This document shows positions 1-10,914 of a DNA stretch of 64,000 nucleotides, in pieces. Within the stretch, counting starts at the first letter, position 1; each line of letters begins with the position of its first letter. A model generated the notes under the pieces. The model did not search any database, was not told where the DNA came from, and saw nothing but the letters and a program-made list of their open reading frames with translations. A program made the translations under genes and the position numbers. Source of the DNA: Tridacna crocea (lineage: Eukaryota; Mollusca; Bivalvia; Cardiida; Cardiidae); contig OX031057.1 in NCBI GenBank assembly GCA_943736015.1, positions 54,327,001 through 54,391,000 of the forward strand. The letters run 5' to 3'.

Positions 1-52
1 CAGTCAGTTTATCTTTACTTTTGAATAAATACTTTTTATGTTTGTTTTTCAG

Positions 53-151
53 TTTAAGATTGTATGAAAAGCTTGCGGACATTTTTATGATATGCCTTGG
101 CGTAAGAGCCACCCTAAGATTAGGACCAACTGGATTTAGGACCTTTGCAAG
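53..151 (+). CDS. Unidentified gene, first visible exon
   Basis: The acceptor is tttttcag, the donor is AAG|gtatgg. It enters in phase 2 and encodes LRLYEKLADIFMICLG followed by VRATLRLGPTGFRTFA. Confidence 0.72.
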
Positions 152-3100
152 GTATGGTACAATGAATCTAAGTTTTGCCCCATTTTCTGTCTTTCAGTTT
201 CAGTCTTTATTTTATGAAGACATACAAGTCTTTCCAAAACTTTTCTGTGATTTTAGGATTCTGAACAATTTCTATCCATTTGGACACTTTCATTGGCATA
301 GGAGTGAACTATCTGTTTGTAACAATAGCTGTGTAGTCATAAAAATAATTCTTTTCTTGTATTCAGGAAATGTCGACTCAATAAAAAAGGCTTGGCAAAT
401 GCTGCAATAGATATACTATTCATTGATATGCAGAGAAAGTGGGAACATGTAAATCCTGAAAGAACCACAGGTAATTAACAATGTTAACATTTTTCCCAAC
501 AATCCCTAGTTGTAATAGGAAAGAGTTGTAATGAAAAAGAGGCCTTTGAAAATATTGTGGGAAAAGAAAATGCTGGTAACCCAGCATTTTTGTCTTTTCC
601 CCTAATATTTTCTGTCTTCCTTATCAAAGAACTTTGGTTCATTTGTCCACTTTCACATTTTTTTTGTCTGCAGATGCTCTCAGTTTGGAAGGGTCTAAAA
701 TTGGTCGTTTGGGAAAGGGTTAAGATCACTATAGAAATACTGTAGTTGCCAAGTAACTTGAAAAATTAAAATAGGGAAAAAAAGTTTATTCCATGTTTGA
801 AATGACTCTTAGAGAGAGCGTGTGCAATAGAGTGATGTGAACCAGTTTTTCCCTTTTCCCACAATGCTTTCTGTTCAGTAAAAGAAAAATACCATGATTA
901 TAGCCATACCATATTTTTCCTAATAAAAGCTTCTTGGAGCTATGCAGAACGTAGATAGGAAAGCTTTATTTTGTACCCAGTTTTGCAAAGCAAAAAGTCT
1001 GTCCTATTTTATATTTCTTATATTTCAGTGATTATTAAGAGAAAATAATAATCAAATTAGGGGAAATATTCATTAAGTTCTTCAAATATTGTCATTTTTA
1101 TCAACTAATGTACGTTGCGTTATCATAAATTAAGGGTTTTTCTTGGGGAGTGGGGGGTGCAACTAATAGGGAGGGTGCTTTTACTAGAAGAAATATGGTA
1201 CTGTAATTTATCAAATGCATTAAAATATGCAAGTCTAAAAATTTATGGACACCTAAAAGAGTTACCTTATTTGCACTACTGTGATCCACCCACTCCCCCC
1301 CTCCATATTGCATTTAACCCTTTACATACAATGACGACTTTTAACCCCCCTGAAGAAGAAGCCTTTTGAAAACATTGTGGGAAAATGAGAAAATGCTGGT
1401 AACCAGCATTTTCTCCTTTTCCCAGAAAGTTTTCTATACTATCAAAGCATAATTGCACCATCTGAGCTACGGTACTTTGAAATTGTCGTCTGCAAATGCT
1501 TTTAATTTGGATAGGTCTAAAATTTTGCTGTGTGGTAATGGATTGATAGCTTTCAAAAGGATTACAATATAAGTACATGCACTAACAGTGCATAATGAAT
1601 TCAAGAAAGATATTTCCTTTCCATCATGTATTTCTTGCTTTGTAATATTACATATTACTTTGTATTGCCTAAAACTACCCTTTATGATAAGAGGTGATTG
1701 ACTGCTATGATTACTATTCTTCAGTGAATATGTTTACAACAGAATGGAACAGTAATATAAAGGCAAAAAGTACAGGTAAAACAATGCAAGACTAGCGCAC
1801 AGAGTTTCAGTGCTAGTGATACTCTCTTTTTAGACAGAGTTACCTCCAATCTATGCAAATGTGGTGGAAGTTCTCTTGGAGTAATCCTCCTTTTCTGTAT
1901 TCTTTAAATGGTGTTTGAAGTTTGAAATTTTAGACATGGTATTTCAAAGTTTTAACTTCTCTCTTTGACGAAACAATACTGTTAACAACATCCTCATAAA
2001 TTCATCCAAATTCACAAACAGGTAGTATTTGAAAAGCTATCCGACTCCATTAACCGGTTACCAAACAATGATGACTTTTGACGACCTTTGAAAAGGAAGC
2101 CTTTTTAAAACATTCTGGAAAAGGGAGAAAATTCTAGTTACCAGCATTTTTCTCCTTTTCCCACAATGTTTTCTATTCTATTACTAAACAATTGCACTGT
2201 TTGAGTCACATTCAAAATGTCGTCTGCTAATGCTTTCAAGTTGGACATGGCTAAAATTTTGTTGTCTAGTAAAGGGTTAACCTTTTATCATTCAATCTCA
2301 TACTTTAATGACTCTGAAGGAGAAAGCTTTTGAAAATGATGTGGGATGTGGATACTGCCAACCATCATTTTCTCCTTTTCCCAAAATGTTTTATACCTTT
2401 TCCAGGACATTTATCCAATATTGTTTGGAGCACTAAATCTAATTTGCCGTCTTCAAATGCTAGCTTAAAATTGGTAGCCTAAAAGTTTGTGCCAAGCCAC
2501 TGTAGTTCAGTTGGTAGCTTGCCAAGGCCCGTATTCACCAACCATTCTTAAGAACATTCTTTGTCTCATTCTCCAATACTTTCAAACTTTAAAGTAAGAC
2601 ATCTTCTGATTGGCAAAACCATTTTGTTTAGCCATCAGAAGCTGTGTTACTTTTAAATATAGAAAATTCTTGAGAATTAGACAAAGAATGTTCATAGGAA
2701 TGGTTGGTGAATACAGACCCTAATTGGTGCAAGACTGAAAAATACCTCTTCAAGAGGTAAGGCTCTAAACCTTTCTGTCCCATGGTTATTTGGGAACTAT
2801 TAGTATAGTTAGATAGTTCAGAGATGGGTTCTTAGTAGCTTGTCACTTTGGTGTGATTTGGAAATATTTCCTTATGCTCACATGTTATTGGTCAATTAGC
2901 TCACAACTTTATATTCAACTCTACCAAATGACAATATTTTAGCCTTATCAAATTTGGAAGCATTTGCAGACGACAAAATAAATGTGACTCAAAAATTGAT
3001 TTTTTTACGGAAGTGTAGAAAACATTGTGGGAAATGGAGAAAGTGCTGGTTACCAGATGTTTTAAAAAAGCTTCTTTCTCTGGGTCATTATAAGTCAGGA

Positions 3101-6100
3101 TTGTGTGGTAAAGATTAAATCTTTGTCCATCTATACTTGTCAATGATAAAAGCATTTTGAGAGGAAAAACGGATTTTGGCTTAATTAATGGCTTAATTAA
3201 TGGAAAAGGTGTAAGAAAAGAGTTAAAATTTTTACCAAATAATCCCCTATTTGAACAGACTTAACCCATTACCACACGAGAAAAATTCAGACTGGTCCAA
3301 ATTGAAAGCATTTACAGATGACAAAATAAAGGTGACTAAAAAATTGAAAATTGTTCTGGGAAGGGTAGAAAACACTGTGGGAAAAGGAGAAAATGCTGGT
3401 TACCAGCATTTTCTCCTTTTCCCACAGGGTTTTCAAAAGGCTTCTTTCTCAGGGTCGTCAAAAGTAGGGATTGTGTGGTAATGGGTTACGAAAGCTTTTT
3501 GAGAACATTTTATGGGAATTTAGGAAAAAGAGAAAATGCTGGTAATGGTATCTGTTAATTTCGCCTATTCAGCCCTTTAAATCTCATCATTTGGGTCATA
3601 TTTTGTTTCTTATTAGCAATTGCTGTCAGTTTAGACAGGTATAAAATTGTGTTTGTATGGTGCAGAGTTAAGCAGTTTTTCTGTTTTGAGCAATCATAAG
3701 TGCTGGATTTTTCTTTCAACTCAAACAACAAAATTTTAGACATGTCCAAATCGGAAGTATTTGTTGACAACAAAACAAATGGGACTCGGATATTGAAGCT
3801 TGACTTTAAAAGAGAGGAAAACATGGTGGGGAAAAAGGAGAAAATGCTGGTTATTAGCATTTTCTCCTTTTCCCCACCATGTTTTCAGAATGCCTTTTCC
3901 TCTTGGTCGTAAAAATCAGGGATTGTTTGGTTAAAAGGTAAAGAAAAAGCTTACATTAATGAAGGCTAGTTAGCAATAATATGAAGGCATTTAGATGAGA
4001 GAGAAAAACAAACCTTGAATTTGATTTTATCATGTCATATTGAAAAGGCTATATGGCCTACAACACGCACAAAGGGGTATACTGGATCAGCCTGCCCAGT
4101 CTGGGAAGACTGATCAGAGACATTACTCTCCGACCATGTGTGATTTTTCTCTTTCATGCAATTATACTGTGAGACAAAATCTAATGTTGATGTAAAGTGC
4201 TGTCTCGAATTAGCCTGCCCGGACTGCACAGGTCAAAATCTAATGTTATTGTAAAGTGCTATCTTGGATTAGCCTGCCTGGACTGTGCAGGTTGTCCCGG
4301 ATGACACTTGACTCAAATGTCTGAGTGCCCCAATTTGCCTATTGCAGGCCATATAAGTTCATTTCGTGAATATCTTGATCCAACCTTTGAATTATGCCAC
4401 ATTTTTGTCTCAATCTTTGCCTTTTTCCCTGATGTCTATCCACCAGTTACTCCTTTTCCCTTTATCGCCATAGAGTAACTGTTGTTTAGTTTTGGTGAAA
4501 CTTACAGTTTCTTTAACCCATTACCACACAATCCCTACTTTTGACGCCCCTGAGAAATAAGCCTTCAGAAAACATTGAGGGAAAAGGAGAAAATGCTGGT
4601 CACCTGTTTTCTACTCTTCCCAAAACAAATTTCAAATTTTCATTCACTTTTATTTTGTCGTCTGCAAATGCTTTCAATTTGGACCAGTCTACAATATCGT
4701 CGTTTGGTAATGGGTTAAAACAGTAACAGGTTAAAAGCCTTTTGAAAATACCGAAAATTCAACCGTGAACATGGGGAAAGTATCAATCAGAACTTTAGAT
4801 TTTAATTAATATTATTTATATATTTTCAACACTGTCAACATTTTCAGTGTTTCTCTGAAACTAGCAAAATGTCATATTATTGCTATTGTGAACTTTGATT
4901 TAACTCTTTACCACACAATCCCAACTTTTGACGAACCTGAAAAAGAAGCCTTTTGAAAACACTGTGGGGAAAAGGAGAAAATGCTGGTAACCAGCATTTT
5001 CTTCTTTTCCCATGATGTTTTCTATGCTTCTTGTTTGGTAAAGAGTTAATCCTTTTCCAAACAATCCCTGTTTTTTAGGACCTTGAGATAGAAGCCTTTT
5101 GAAAAAATTGTGGGAAAAGGAGAAAATGCTGGTGACCAGCATTTTCTCCTTTTCCCTCAAGATGTTTTCCGTGCTTCTTGTTTGGTAAAGAGTAAACCCT
5201 TTAGCAAAAAATCCCTGGTTTTGAAGACCTTGAGATAGAAGCCTTTTGAAAATATTGTGGGAAAAGGAGAAAATGCTGGTGACCAGCATTTTCTCCTTTT
5301 CCCTCAAGATGTTTTCTACCCTGCTAGAAACAGATTTCATTTTCTGAGTTACGTTTATTTTGTCGTCTGCAAATGCTTTCGATTTGGACAAGTCTAAAAT
5401 GTTGTCATTTGGAAAAGGGTTACATAAAAATGAAAAATATCACTTGATAAAGAAAAAAGGATTGCCACAGTATCATTTACACTTGTATATGCATTTAAAT
5501 TTCCCAATTCATGAAACTGTTATGAACTGTTCATGTGAAGCAGGACCACAGTTCCTATGAATTTGAGTGAAATGCATTAGATTGTTTTCCAGTCATCAGA
5601 GTAACAATACAGCCCAAAAGTAAACAAAGCAGGTGTAAAATTTCATTTGAATATTGTATTATACCATTTAAAAGTATGGAAATAATTGTGAAAGTGACAA
5701 TCTGTCATTGTACTGTCAACCCAAGTGTTTAGTCGTTGACAGAGAAATTTAATTGAAAACCTGCCAGATAGCTGTGTCTTTTGTTTACCTTTTGCCTGAT
5801 TTTTCTTTTTTCTGCCAGCAACTAACATATGGCCGGACGACACAACAACAGATTGTCATCTTCACATTACTTTTCATACTTTTAATTGGTACAATTTTAA
5901 TTTCAGTTTATTATGACCTGCTTGACATTTCGGCCTTTACTGAGCCTTTAAACTTTTTAGTTTCATTACTCATGATTTTTGTTCTACTACAAAACAGGTT
6001 CAGCTGCTTTTCTACATCTTGCTGTAAAGTTTTTGTAAGAGGTTTAGATCAGCTATCAGTGAAAAAAAAATGAAAATTTCCTTAATACCATTCAACCTGT

Positions 6101-7331
6101 CATAATAGATGTCTTATTATCAAAATAACATAATGTCATAAGGATCATTGTTTGAATTCTGCCATTTTTTATTGTAGGAGTGCCACATTAATATTTACTC
6201 TTTACTTAACCCTTTACCACACCATCCCGACATTTAACAATCCTGAAAGAGAAGGCTTTTGAAAAAATTGCAGGAAAAGGAGAAAATGCTGGTCACCAGC
6301 ATTTTCCCCTTTTCCCACAATGTTTTCTACTTTATGAAAGACAGAAATCATTAATTGAGTATAAGTTTTTGTCTGCAAATGCTTTTGAATTTAGTTCAGC
6401 CAAAAAAATTTGTTGTATAGAGTTAAGAATTTTTAGACTTGTCCTGGGTGGTAGAATTTGCAGATGAGCTGTTTATATAGCTCAAATAGTGGGGTTTGTC
6501 TTTGTAGGCATAGAAAACATCATGGGAAAAGGAGCATATTCTTATTACAAACACTTTCCTCTTTTCCCAGTATGTTTTCAAAAGACTGTTTCCTCATGAT
6601 TGTGAAAAACAGGATTGGTTTGTCAAATGCGAATTTCAGGTTGAATCAACCCATTACCACACAATCCCTATTTTTGATGACTCTGAGAAAGAAACTTTGG
6701 AAAACATTGTGGGAAAAGGAGAAAATGCTGGTAACCAGCATTTTCTCCTTTTCCCACAATATTTTCTACCATTCATAAAACAAATTTCAAATTTTCAGTC
6801 ACTTTTATTTTGTCGTCTGCAAATGCTTTCGATTTGGACAAGCCTAAGTATTGCTGTTTGGTGATGAGTTAAAAATCTGTATCTGGTCATTTTATACAAA
6901 AATTGACTAACAACCTTTTTATTGCAGGATTGTGTTTTCGGGGATTTCTGGAAGCTTGCCATGAAATAGCAAAGAGAAAGTTTTTGAATGGCGATTTTTT
7001 ACAGACAATGGAAGAGTTTATTGAATACTGTGAAGAGAACCTTAGAGAAGAACAGGGTTATTCTGCAAAAAATGCTCCCAGATTGTTGTATCGTCGAGCC
7101 CGACCCCATGGGTACCCCCTGCTAGAGCCCATGGGTATGACAGTTCAAAATGCCGTGGTGGAGGAGCATAGTGGCTTGTATGTAGATAGTAGACTGCAGC
7201 ATTATCTTAAACCTACTTCAGCCGAGGATGTAGATAATTTCTTGCGAAGACATGGACAGCTAGAATCAATTAAAACAGTCCGTTCTGGCCGGCGGACCAA
7301 GTCACGGTTGAAAGATAGTGACGAAGACTAA
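53..7331 (+). CDS. 3' part of an unidentified gene, EF-hand/TPPP-like C-terminus
   Basis: Three exons (53-151, 367-470, 6928-7331) join in phase (2, then 1) and end at TAA 7329-7331; the 5' part lies left of the window. The encoded tail starts LRLYEKLADIFMICLG, continues GFRTFARKCRLNKKGL, then GLCFRGFLEACHEIAKRKF and a helical MEEFIEYCEENLREEQ, and finishes with a basic, disordered-looking tail ending RLKDSDED. The order (helix with paired Arg/Lys-Cys, an IDILF-type strand, F..FLEA..EIAKRKF) resembles the TPPP/p25-alpha EF-hand-like domain, a tubulin-binding fold, but I do not recognise the full protein. The 6.5-kb second intron is filled with repeats. The stop codon sits in CTAACCC, which resembles the end of the repeat that follows. 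Exon calls are strong; the family call is a weak inference. Confidence 0.7.
367..470 (+). CDS. Unidentified gene, middle exon
   Basis: The acceptor is ttgtattcag, the donor is ACAG|gtaatt. It encodes RKCRLNKKGLANAAIDILF and then IDMQRKWEHVNPERTT, leaving phase 1, which matches the next exon. Confidence 0.72.
484..723 (+). mobile_element. TTAA palindromic MITE
   Basis: The copy has TTAA at both ends and a long right arm with tttgtctgcagatgct. The stem has an A-rich left arm and a broken loop (GGTAACCCAGC). Confidence 0.8.
1314..1546 (+). mobile_element. TTAA palindromic MITE
   Basis: It starts TTAACCCTTTACATACAATG and has a full stem and right arm. The right TTAA is eroded to TTGA. Confidence 0.78.
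2050..2280 (+). mobile_element. TTAA palindromic MITE
   Basis: It is bounded by TTAACCGGTTACCAAAC and TAGTAAAGGGTTAA, with a complete stem carrying a few mismatches. Confidence 0.82.
2277..2490 (+). mobile_element. Degenerate TTAA MITE, head-to-tail with previous
   Basis: It shares its left TTAA with the right TTAA of the copy at 2050-2280. The right terminus is lost. Confidence 0.6.
2526..2722. mobile_element. Long palindromic MITE (ATTCACCAACCATTC type)
   Basis: CCCGTATTCACCAACCATTC and its mirror GAATGGTTGGTGAATAC bound about 195 bp that is self-complementary throughout; loop near ttggcaaaaccattttgttt. Confidence 0.82.
2915..3119 (-). mobile_element. TTAA MITE lacking one stem arm
   Basis: It is reversed: tttgcagacgacaaaataaa comes first, then the left half of the stem, then directly the cttctttctctgggtc arm. 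Confidence 0.72.
3261..3487 (-). mobile_element. TTAA palindromic MITE (CCCATTACCACAC type)
   Basis: It has the terminal variant TTAACCCATTACCACACG, mirrored at the other end as GTGTGGTAATGGGTTA. The stem is near perfect. Confidence 0.88.
3486..3671 (+). mobile_element. Degenerate TTAA MITE
   Basis: It has a left stem arm only, followed by an eroded right arm and GAGTTAA. Confidence 0.5.
3712..3935 (-). mobile_element. TTAA palindromic MITE
   Basis: The stem base has GGTGGGGAAAAAGG, mirrored by CCTTTTCCCCACC, so both arms share a variant. The end is eroded to GTTAAAA. Confidence 0.75.
4030..4360. repeat. Bivalve-type repeat with internal duplication
   Basis: GGCTATATGGCCTACAAC on the left is roughly mirrored by TGCAGGCCATATAAG on the right. 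A 60-bp unit (aaaatctaatgtt..gcctgcccggactg) is repeated in tandem at 4174-4291. Confidence 0.65.
4513..4718 (+). mobile_element. TTAA MITE with collapsed stem
   Basis: Termini are TTAACCCATTACCACAC and GGTAATGGGTTAA. Much of the right stem arm is deleted. Confidence 0.82.
4900..5423 (+). mobile_element. Tandem array of three TTAA MITEs
   Basis: Units start near 4900, 5046 and 5192. The first two are cut short at the same junction (GCTTC|TTGTTTGGTAAAGAG), giving a 146-bp period; the third keeps the long right arm. Confidence 0.85.
6206..6426 (+). mobile_element. TTAA palindromic MITE
   Basis: It starts TTAACCCTTTACCACACC and ends GAGTTAA; the stem centre is GGTCACC. Confidence 0.82.
6646..6872 (+). 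mobile_element. TTAA palindromic MITE next to an exon
   Basis: A near-intact copy ending 55 bp before the terminal exon of the left gene. The left TTAA is eroded to TCAA. Confidence 0.83.
6928..7331 (+). CDS. Unidentified gene, terminal coding exon
   Basis: The acceptor is tttattgcag. The exon completes a Gly codon and reads 133 further codons to TAA. Codon use and amino-acid mix look like a real protein, unlike the AT-rich ORFs around it. It starts 55 bp after the end of a MITE copy and stops against another. Confidence 0.8.
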
Positions 7332-7795
7332 CCCCACACCCTTTACCACACAATCTGGATTTTAACATCCCAAGGTAGTAGGCTTAACTCTTTACCAAAC
7401 AACAAATTTTTGGACTAGTCCAAATTGAAAGCATATGCAGACAACAAAATAAATGTAATTGAAACGTTAAAATTTGCTATAGAAAGGGTAGAAAACATTG
7501 TGGGAAAAGGAGAAAATGCTGGTTACCAGCATTCTCTCCTTTTCCCATAATGTTTTCTAAAGGTTTCTCTCTGAGTTGTTCAAAGTCAGGATTGTGTGGT
7601 AAAGAGTTAAGAAAATAATGCGGGAAAAGGAAAAAATGATGGTACCCAGCATTTAATGCTCGTACCCAGCATTTTCTCCTTGTCCCACTGTTTTCTATCG
7701 AATCAAAGACATAAGTCACCATGGAGCTTTATCTAATTTTGTTCTGTGCAAATGCTTTGAAATTGGTCCAGTCCAAAATTTTGGTATAAAGTTAA
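7329..7795 (+). mobile_element. TTAA MITE split by another copy (outer)
   Basis: The left arm (CCCTTTACCACACAATC) ends at GTAGTAGGC. It resumes after 7610 with GAAAATAATGCGGG. Removing the insert restores GGC-TTAA-GAAAAT, aligned to GCCTTTTGAAAAC in intact copies. Confidence 0.83.
7384..7610 (-). mobile_element. TTAA MITE nested in another copy (inner)
   Basis: It is flanked by TTAA at both junctions inside the outer copy. The stem is nearly complete with GGTTACC at its centre. Confidence 0.88.
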
Positions 7796-8718
7796 CTAAT
7801 TACATGTTTAATGCAAGCTATTTTTAGATAGACTGCTAACTAGTGCAATTGACACAAAGGATGCGAATATATGTCGGAAAGAACAGAAAATCTTGTTTAT
7901 ATTACATGAAAAACATATTGGAAAATGGACTGATTGCTTGACAAGCCATGACTCCTTTTCTCCACAGTGTTTTCAAAGTTTTGTACTGGATGGCTGAGAG
8001 TCGTTTTTGTAAGGCAGCTTGTGAAGTTGATTTTTGTGCTATGATAACCCTATGGTTTGCTGAGCAAAATAGATTGGTAAATTCATTTTCAAAAATAACA
8101 ACAGACCTAAATTTTGTGATTGTTTGACTTTGGATGAGATTCTGTTTTGATGAAATTATTTTGGACTTTGGTAATTTAAGATCTGATTTCAAATTCTCAG
8201 ACAATGCAGATCAAGATCAGACTGCGTAACATTAAATCTGATCTTTGATCTATGCCATTTGCTATTTGATTGATATTGTTACTATAAAGACCATTCTAGT
8301 TGGATTGGCTAGGATCTTCTACCTGAATATCTATACATGTAAAAACATGTACTTACCATGTTGATATTTTTATTATGATTGATAGCAGACAGTGGTTATT
8401 GAGAAAATCTTAACAATTTGAACCTTTCAATAATTATGCTGGTATTGCTACCAATATCTTTAACTTACACATGTATATCTGTTAGTTGTGCATATTTGCT
8501 GCTTTTGAAATTCTAAATGTTTATGTTCTTAACTATACTTTGTTGCTTTCTTAGTTTTGTTTACTAAATTTTATTTATGTATTTTTTGTATACACTTTTT
8601 AAAGGAATATACTATACATCAACATATTAAATGATTCAACTTATATTTACTTGTCTCTTTCGTTTTGATGTTTGCAGAGTTTTTACTCTTTACCAAATTA
8701 TTTTTGGATTTGCCTATA

Positions 8719-9170
8719 TTAACACTTTACCAAATAATCCCAGGTTTTTATAATTCCGAGATAAAAGCCTTTAACCCATTACCACACAATCCCTTCTTTT
8801 GACGCCCCTGAGAAAGAAGCCTTTTGAAAACACTGTGGGAAAAGGAGAAAATGCTGGTAACCAGCATTTTCTCCTTTTCCCACAGTGTTTTCTACCCTTC
8901 CCAGAACAAATTTTAATTTTTCAGTGACCTATATTTTGTTGTCTGCAAATGCTTTCAATTTGGACCAGTCTAAATTTTTCTCGTGTGGTAATGGGTTAAA
9001 GAGAGATGTGGGAAGAGGAGAAAATACTGGTAACTAGCATTTTCTCTTTCCACAATGTTTTCTAACCTGCTCAACATAAATTTTGATATTTGAGCTATGT
9101 TTACTTTTGTCGTCTGCAAGTGCTTTCAATTTGGACAGGTATAAAATTTTGTCATTTTGTAAAGAGTTAA
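8719..9170 (+). mobile_element. Middle TTAA MITE of a three-level nest
   Basis: It starts TTAACACTTTACCAAATA, is interrupted after AAAAGCCT, and resumes at AGAGAGATGTGGG. It ends GTAAAGAGTTAA. Confidence 0.85.
8771..8999 (+). mobile_element. Inner, intact TTAA MITE
   Basis: Termini are TTAACCCATTACCACACA and GTGTGGTAATGGGTTAA. The stem arms pair along their full length, including CACTGTGGG with CCCACAGTG. Confidence 0.92.
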
Positions 9171-10275
9171 AAGAGTTTACAGATGACAAATTACTCACCT
9201 GAAGAGATTTGTTGTAAGGGATGAAAACATTTTTGAAAAAAGTTTAGAACACTGCTCACTAGTGTTTCTTCTCTTTGAACAGTAAAAAAAAAATCCCATT
9301 TATAAGCAGGGTTTTCCCTCCGCTTTAAAAATTGGGGGTCATTGAGATGGTAGAAGAGTTTTACAGTTTTCTTTGTCGTGACATTAGCTTCCACGAACAA
9401 CACAGACTAGTAATGTGTAATTTTATATACCGGAAGTAATGAAATAATCCGTGAAATACAGGCAACCCAACCAAGACTTTGAGTGGGCCCATATTTACAA
9501 TGCATGTCCAATATACTTTTCCGCAATAATGCATAAACCAGTCTGATTCCATAAATAAATTCCCAGAAAACCACTTTTATCTGAATTAAATCCTGTACTT
9601 AGAAAAAGAACGGTGTTCGTCCGAGATTGAAGCAAGAACAGACTTGGGTTTATGACGCTTTAATCATGTTCATAGATGATTTAGATTTTGGAAAGTTGCC
9701 TCACTGATGACACATTGTCATTTATTTTGGGGGTCATTTGAATTAAAATCGCATCTATGACGCAGGATTTGTGCGTCATGGAAACCTTGGATAAAACCCT
9801 CCTTTTCCAACAATGTTCCTGAATCCTTGACCTTTTAAATGAGTTTAATGAACCTTTCAAGCCAATAGCAAATAACCAAATGTTGCTATTTCAAGGTTAT
9901 TTTTTTGAGAAAGATATCTCATTATTTGACAGTGTAAGTCCAAGATCAGACTACAAGTTCTGTGCAGTTTGAACTTAATCTAAACTGTCTGCAAAGAAAA
10001 GTCACTGTGTCACAAATAGCAGCCTAAGGGTAATTTCTGGTAAAAATTCCCATAATTAGTATCACATATACTGTCGGCTGCTAATGATTTCAAGACGGAC
10101 CACGCTTAAATTTTGTCCTCTGAAAATGAGCTTGGGCACAAATAATAAGATCTTGTTTTTTTACCTTCAAAAAATTTACTTGCACATGTTTTGTAAAAAA
10201 TTTCTTATACATGTTTTTTGACCAATTCCATCACTGTACCAGCATTTTCTAGACAGATCATAGAACCAAAACGAG

Positions 10276-10504
10276 TTACCTCTTTCCCAAACAACAAAAT
10301 TTTAGACTGGTCCAAATTGGAAGCCTTTGCAGACAAGAAAATTAATGCGACTCAAAACTTAAAATTTGGGTTGGGAAGGTTAGAAAACATTGTAGGAAAA
10401 GGAGAAAATGCTGGTTTTTAGCATTTTCTCCTTTTCCCACAATGTTTTCAAAAGGCTTCTTTCTCAGGATCATGATAACCTGCCATTGTTTGGTAAAGGG
10501 TTAA
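10276..10504 (-). mobile_element. TTAA palindromic MITE
   Basis: The right end is TTTGGTAAAGGGTTAA; the left TTAA has decayed to TTAC. The stem centre is altered to GGTTTTTAGC. Confidence 0.8.
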
Positions 10505-10792
10505 ACAGAAGACGTTGCATTTGAAGGAACGGAAACTTTTTTTACCAATGGTATAGAAAACATTGTAGGAAATCGAGCATTTGTTTGTTACACAAAAATA
10601 GCTGTATTTCTCACAACATTTTCTAATGAATCCTCTGTACAATAACAGGTTTGACCGATTTCAGGGTTGGTCACTATTTCCTTTCAGTTGTAATTATGAG
10701 AGCATAAAAAGCCTGCTTGAAATTTTTTATCCTTCAAAAGCAAAAAATTTTCACATTGCACAGTGTTCCACTTTCCTTTGCTGTATTTTAAA

Positions 10793-10914
10793 TCACTTTT
10801 CCTGTGCTGGTGTAAGCACAAGCGGTCTAAAGAATCGTTCGTAAATATCACCAGTTCTATCAATGTGCTTGTGACAAATCGAGCGAATGACTTCAATATG
10901 GCGTACATCACAAA
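10793..10914 (-). CDS. INTS5: INTS5 exon 20 (stop)
   Basis: The acceptor is atttgcag. It encodes [20 protein letters not shown] and finishes VLTPAQEK before TGA, matching the conserved C-terminus HSVLHRNIDRLGLFSGRF of the human protein. Confidence 0.92.

Larger units (their letters stand above)
471..6927 (+). other. Repeat-filled intron of the left gene
   Basis: No exon with supported borders is seen between the two flanking exons, whose phases match directly. The stretch holds about 14 MITE copies, a 190-bp palindromic element (2526-2722) and a bivalve-type repeat (4030-4360). About 720-1310 and 5430-6200 show nothing I recognise. Confidence 0.6.
8686..9283 (-). mobile_element. Outermost TTAA MITE of a three-level nest
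   Basis: The left piece ACTCTTTACCAAATTA runs to 8718. The continuation GAGTTTACAGATGACAAA starts after 9170. The rejoined site reads ATATTAAAAGAG, where other copies have AATTGAAAGCA. Confidence 0.62.
7332..10792. other. Intergenic stretch between convergent genes
   Basis: It contains MITE nests at 7329-7795 and 8686-9283, a copy at 10276-10504 and degenerate pieces near 10072 and 10550. I see no coding sequence; 7800-8685 and 9300-10070 hold nothing I recognise apart from two weak AGATCAGACT-type fragments. Confidence 0.6.

Noticed and set aside
4900..5391. 163-codon ORF on the - strand
   Set aside because: It runs through the three tandem MITE copies and repeats the same peptide three times; it is an accident of the repeat.
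5753..6073. 106-codon hydrophobic ORF on the + strand
   Set aside because: The flanking exons of the left gene already join in phase, and no supported splice borders or conserved motif are seen.
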